Below, piece by piece: positions 7,056 to 9,429 of a DNA stretch of 9,429 nucleotides. Every line of letters starts with the position of its first letter. The stretch's first letter is position 1. The translations under genes were made by a program, and so were the position numbers. The notes below the pieces were generated by a model that saw only the letters and a list, made by a program, of their open reading frames with translations, did not search any database and was not told the origin of the DNA. Source of the stretch: Sphingomonadaceae bacterium. GTDB taxonomy: Bacteria; Pseudomonadota; Alphaproteobacteria; Sphingomonadales; Sphingomonadaceae. The stretch lies in NCBI GenBank assembly GCA_023384025.1, contig JAHDXX010000040.1:7148-16576 (forward strand), in the 5' to 3' direction.

Positions 7056-8576
7056 ATGATGGCCGAGCGCGCGCCGATCGAGCAGGTCCTGATTGTTGGC
7101 GGAGGCAGCGCCGGGTGGATGACTGCCGCCGCGATGGCGGAAACGCTGGGGCGCGGGGTGCGCATCACGCTGGTCGAATCCGAGGAAATCGGCACGGTCG
7201 GCGTGGGCGAGGCGACGATCCCGCCGATCCGCCACTTCAACCAGCGGCTGGGCATCGACGAGGCGACCTTCGTGCGCGAGACCGGCGGGTCGTATAAACT
7301 CGGGATCGAATTCGTCGACTGGTGGAAGACGGGGCACAGCTATTTCCACCCGTTCGGGCAGCACGGCGCCGAATTCGATGTCGTGCCCTTCTATCACTAC
7401 TGGATGCGCGAGCACCTCGCCGGGCGCACCAGCGGGCCGATTGACGATTTCTCGATGGGCTGGGCGATGGCGAAGGCGGGCAAGTTCGCGCACCCGTCGC
7501 CAGACCGCCGCCTGATCCAGTCGACCTACGATTACGCCTATCACTTCGACGCAACGCTCTATGCCCGGTTCTTGCGCCGCTATGCCGAAGCGCGCGGGGT
7601 GACGCGGGTCGAAGGCAAAGTGGTCGATGCCCTGCGTGATGCAGCAAGCGGCCATATCCGCAGCGTCACGCTGGATGACGGGCGCGTGCTGGAAGCGGAG
7701 CTGTTCGTCGATTGCTCGGGCTTTCGCGGCCTGCTGATCGAAGGGGCGCTGGAGACCGGATACGTCAACTGGCAGCACTGGCTGCCGTGTGACCGCGCGG
7801 TCGCTGCGCCCAGCCTGCGCCAGCCGGAGATCGTGCCCTATACCCGCTCGACCGCGCGCGAGGCCGGGTGGCAATGGCGCATCCCGCTGCAACACCGCAC
7901 CGGCAACGGCTATGTCCATTGCAGCCAGTTCATCGCCGAGCAGGATGCGGTCGACACCCTGACCCGGTCGCTGGGCGACGAACTGGCGGGCGATCCGCGC
8001 GTGTTGCGTTTCGTGACCGGGTACCGGCGCCAGTTCTGGAACGGCAATTGCGTCGCCATCGGCCTCTCCGCCGGGTTCATGGAGCCGCTGGAGTCGACCA
8101 GTCTCCACCTGATCCAGTACGGCATCATGCGGCTGCTGGCGCTGTTCCCGGACAAGGCCATGTCGCCGCTGCTGGCGCGCGAATACAACGCGCAGACCCT
8201 GGTCGAATACGAGCGGATCCGCGACTTCCTGATCCTGCACTACAAGGCGACCGAGCGGACCGACGGGGAGTTGTGGCGCTATTGCGCGGCGATGCCGATC
8301 CCCGACAGCCTGCAATACAAGATCGACCATTTCCGCGACTACGGCACGCTGGTGGCGGAAGAGCGCGAGCTGTTCAACAACCCGAGCTGGATCGCGGTCT
8401 ATCTGGGGCAGGGGATCGTGCCCGAACGCGCCCCCGCGATTGCGACCACGCGCGCGCACGTGCCGGTGGCAGACCGGTTTGCCGCGATTGCATCGGCGAT
8501 GCGCGATGCGGTGGAAGCGATGCCGGAGCATGGCGCGTTTCTGGAGCAGCACTGCAAGAGCACGGTTTCGGCTTGA
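7056..8576 (+). CDS. Flavin-dependent tryptophan-halogenase-family protein
   Basis: A 506-residue FAD enzyme of the tryptophan halogenase family. The nucleotide-binding motif is VGGGSAGW (14-21), followed by VGVGEATIPP (48-57). The catalytic lysine is K81 in GGSYKLGIEF, corresponding to K79 of PrnA. The halogenase-specific WxWxIP motif is intact (W272, W274, I276, P277). E346-S347 in FMEPLEST matches the catalytic glutamate and following serine of PrnA. The conserved tail FNNPSWIAVYLGQG (440-453) is present. It should therefore bind FADH2 supplied by a separate reductase, use a halide, and act on an aromatic compound. Relatives near TonB receptors in Xanthomonas and sphingomonads act on indoles rather than tryptophan, so its natural substrate is open. 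It starts 2 nt after the regulator stop; a second ATG at 7059 is possible. No reductase gene is in the window. Confidence 0.92.
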   Translation: MMAERAPIEQVLIVGGGSAGWMTAAAMAETLGRGVRITLVESEEIGTVGVGEATIPPIRHFNQRLGIDEATFVRETGGSYKLGIEFVDWWKTGHSYFHPFGQHGAEFDVVPFYHYWMREHLAGRTSGPIDDFSMGWAMAKAGKFAHPSPDRRLIQSTYDYAYHFDATLYARFLRRYAEARGVTRVEGKVVDALRDAASGHIRSVTLDDGRVLEAELFVDCSGFRGLLIEGALETGYVNWQHWLPCDRAVAAPSLRQPEIVPYTRSTAREAGWQWRIPLQHRTGNGYVHCSQFIAEQDAVDTLTRSLGDELAGDPRVLRFVTGYRRQFWNGNCVAIGLSAGFMEPLESTSLHLIQYGIMRLLALFPDKAMSPLLAREYNAQTLVEYERIRDFLILHYKATERTDGELWRYCAAMPIPDSLQYKIDHFRDYGTLVAEERELFNNPSWIAVYLGQGIVPERAPAIATTRAHVPVADRFAAIASAMRDAVEAMPEHGAFLEQHCKSTVSA

Positions 8577-8578
8577 TC

Positions 8579-8596
8579 GGCTCGATCAGCCGAGCC
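8579..8596. repeat. Hairpin just after the halogenase stop
   Basis: GGCTCG (8579-8584) and CGAGCC (8591-8596) form a 6-bp stem with a 6-nt loop. An alternative hairpin, TGATCG-GCT-CGATCA (8574-8588), overlaps the stop codon. No T-run follows, so it is not a standard intrinsic terminator, although it may mark the 3' end of the operon transcript. Confidence 0.45.
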
Positions 8597-8617
8597 CCAA
8601 TAAACAGGGTCCGTTCA

Positions 8618-8650
8618 TCCTGAGGAGGCCCGCAGGGCCGTCTCGAAGGA
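8618..8650. repeat. REP-like imperfect palindrome
   Basis: Arms TCCT/AGGA, GAG/CTC and GGCCC/GGGCC pair around a GCA loop (8632-8634), with small internal mismatches. The flanks (GTTCATCCTGAG and CTCGAAGGAC) resemble short intergenic palindromic repeats I recall from sphingomonad genomes. A second copy is not visible in this window, so dispersal is not shown here. Confidence 0.45.
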
Positions 8651-8653
8651 CAC

Positions 8654-8668
8654 GCGCAATCGTTGCGC
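8654..8668. repeat. Perfect short hairpin GCGCAA-TCG-TTGCGC
   Basis: A 6-bp perfect inverted repeat with a 3-nt loop, 3 bp after the REP-like element. It may be part of the same mobile or regulatory repeat. No T-run is attached on either strand. Confidence 0.4.
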
Positions 8669-8681
8669 CCGCATGTCACAC

Positions 8682-8714
8682 AAAAAAAGAGGCCCGCCGG
8701 TTTCCCGGCGAGCC
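8682..8714 (-). terminator. Rho-independent terminator of the TonB-dependent receptor
   Basis: On the minus strand GGC-T-CGCCGG and CCGGCG-G-GCC form a 10-position GC stem with one mismatch and a GAAA loop (8691-8714). After a short TCT step it is followed by seven T residues (8688 to 8682). It lies about 32 bp beyond the receptor's stop codon. The plus strand has only a weak TTT, so it mainly serves the leftward gene. Confidence 0.8.
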
Positions 8715-8723
8715 CCCTTTGCG

Positions 8724-8740
8724 ACCCGGTGGACCCGGGT
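8724..8740. repeat. Short hairpin between receptor stop and terminator
   Basis: ACCCGG (8724-8729) and CCGGGT (8735-8740) form a 6-bp stem with a 5-nt loop, immediately 3' of the receptor's stop codon on its strand. It could help protect the mRNA 3' end. No further sign of function. Confidence 0.4.
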
Positions 8741-8745
8741 TTGTG

Positions 8746-9429
8746 TCAGAACGCCTTCTTGAGCGTTACGTTATAGGTCCGCCCGTAGAGCTCGTGGCGG
8801 CTCGGGAAGGTGCCGACTTCGGCGCCCGCCGCGTTGAACAGGTCGTTTTCGGTCACGAACGGTTCGTTGGTCAGGTTGAACACTTCGAACTGGATGCCGA
8901 ACCCGTTGAGGAAGTCATCGCGGTCTTCGAAGGTGTAGCCGATCTGGGCGTCGATGATCGTTTCGCTCAGCGCCTGGGCGCCGCTCAGGCTGCCGTCGAA
9001 GTTCTGCACTTCGGACAGGAAGCCGCTGCGGTGGCGGGCGCTGACCTTGGTCTGGAAGCCGTTCTTTTCGTAGAACGCATCGGCTGACCACACGTTCTTC
9101 GAATAGCCCGGGATGTCGATCGCCTGGCCGTTCTGGTCGTCCACCGAAGCATCGGCATAGGTGTAGCTGAAGCTTGCGCCGAAGCCGTCAAGCCCTTCCG
9201 AAAGGTCGGCGAAGTCGACCCGCAGGGTCCCTTCGATACCGGTGATCTTCCCGTCAGAGAAGTTGACCGGACCGCTGAACGAACCAACCCCGATTTCCGG
9301 TGCCGTGTTCAGGATCGAACCGAAACCGGCGTTCTGGATCTGCTGGCTTACATCGATCGTATCCGAGAACTGGATGACCCAGTCCGACAGATCCTTGTGG
9401 AACACCGCAACCGCCAGGGCCGTGCCGCG
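8746..9429 (-). CDS. TonB-dependent receptor, C-terminal beta-barrel (5' end outside window)
   Basis: The last 227 residues of an outer-membrane TonB-dependent receptor. The reading frame is open to the right edge (RGTALAVAVFHKDLSDWVIQ...), so the GTG at 9403-9405 is only an internal valine. The sequence alternates amphipathic strands with polar, Asp/Asn-rich loops: GASFSYTYADASVDD, KVSARHRSGF and FGIQFEVFNLTNEPF. It ends with GRTYNVTLKKAF, and the final phenylalanine is the usual outer-membrane barrel signal. The plug domain, TonB box and signal peptide are beyond the window. Being beside a maltodextrin operon, it probably imports maltose or maltodextrins, as Caulobacter MalA does. This rests on context, since the barrel tail alone does not show the ligand. 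It converges on the halogenase-ending operon and has its own terminator. Confidence 0.9.
   Translation of the reverse strand, partial: RGTALAVAVFHKDLSDWVIQFSDTIDVSQQIQNAGFGSILNTAPEIGVGSFSGPVNFSDGKITGIEGTLRVDFADLSEGLDGFGASFSYTYADASVDDQNGQAIDIPGYSKNVWSADAFYEKNGFQTKVSARHRSGFLSEVQNFDGSLSGAQALSETIIDAQIGYTFEDRDDFLNGFGIQFEVFNLTNEPFVTENDLFNAAGAEVGTFPSRHELYGRTYNVTLKKAF

Noticed and set aside
6654..8552. Long minus-strand open frame (632 codons) opposite the regulator and halogenase
   Set aside because: Low-complexity Arg/His-rich product spanning two well-supported genes on the other strand; an antisense shadow of GC-rich codons.
8579..8596. Intrinsic terminator for the plus-strand operon
   Set aside because: The stem is only 6 bp and no T-run follows. 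The end of the operon transcript cannot be placed from sequence.
9403..9405. GTG as the start of a 219-residue leftward protein
   Set aside because: The frame stays open to the window edge and the product is the tail of a TonB-dependent receptor, so this is an internal valine codon.

Overview
The window looks like a maltose/maltodextrin (starch breakdown product) utilisation locus from an alphaproteobacterium, most likely a sphingomonad (Sphingomonadales). This is inferred from the high GC content, the protein family combination (TonB-dependent receptor, secreted GH13 amylases, SLC45/GPH-type sugar transporter, LacI regulator, tryptophan-halogenase-like flavoenzyme) and overlapping gene junctions. 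No rRNA, tRNA, CRISPR array, transposase or integrase was seen.

Layout. Two transcription units diverge from a regulatory region at 2244-2528. The leftward unit holds an MFS sugar transporter (2243 down to 696) and then, through an ATGA overlap, a secreted GH13 alpha-amylase that runs off the left edge (699 to 1). The rightward unit holds a secreted GH13 amylase/cyclomaltodextrinase-like enzyme (2529-4364), a cytoplasmic GH13 alpha-glucosidase (4364-6022), a LacI-family regulator (6022-7053) and a flavin-dependent halogenase-family protein (7056-8576). These four genes are joined by a TGATG overlap, a TAATG overlap and a 2-nt gap, so they are almost certainly one transcript. A hairpin-rich convergent spacer (8577-8745) separates them from the C-terminal part of a leftward TonB-dependent receptor (8746 to the right edge).

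How the genes fit together (inference). The receptor would bring maltodextrins across the outer membrane and the two signal-peptide-bearing amylases would trim them outside the cytoplasm. The MFS carrier would then take up maltose or short oligosaccharides, and the cytoplasmic alpha-glucosidase would release glucose. The LacI protein, encoded in the rightward operon, probably controls both units and itself. The divergent region carries two palindromes with identical TGCAAA/TTTGCA arms, one near each unit. They lack the usual central CpG, and the regulator's hinge segment is also atypical.

Points most worth a second look: the halogenase-like gene as the last member of a starch operon; the paired palindromes and unusual LacI hinge; a perfect 7-bp hairpin that would mask the transporter's ribosome binding site; a helically phased TTCCYGCCA repeat next to the operators; and a compact array of hairpins, including a REP-like element, in the convergent spacer.
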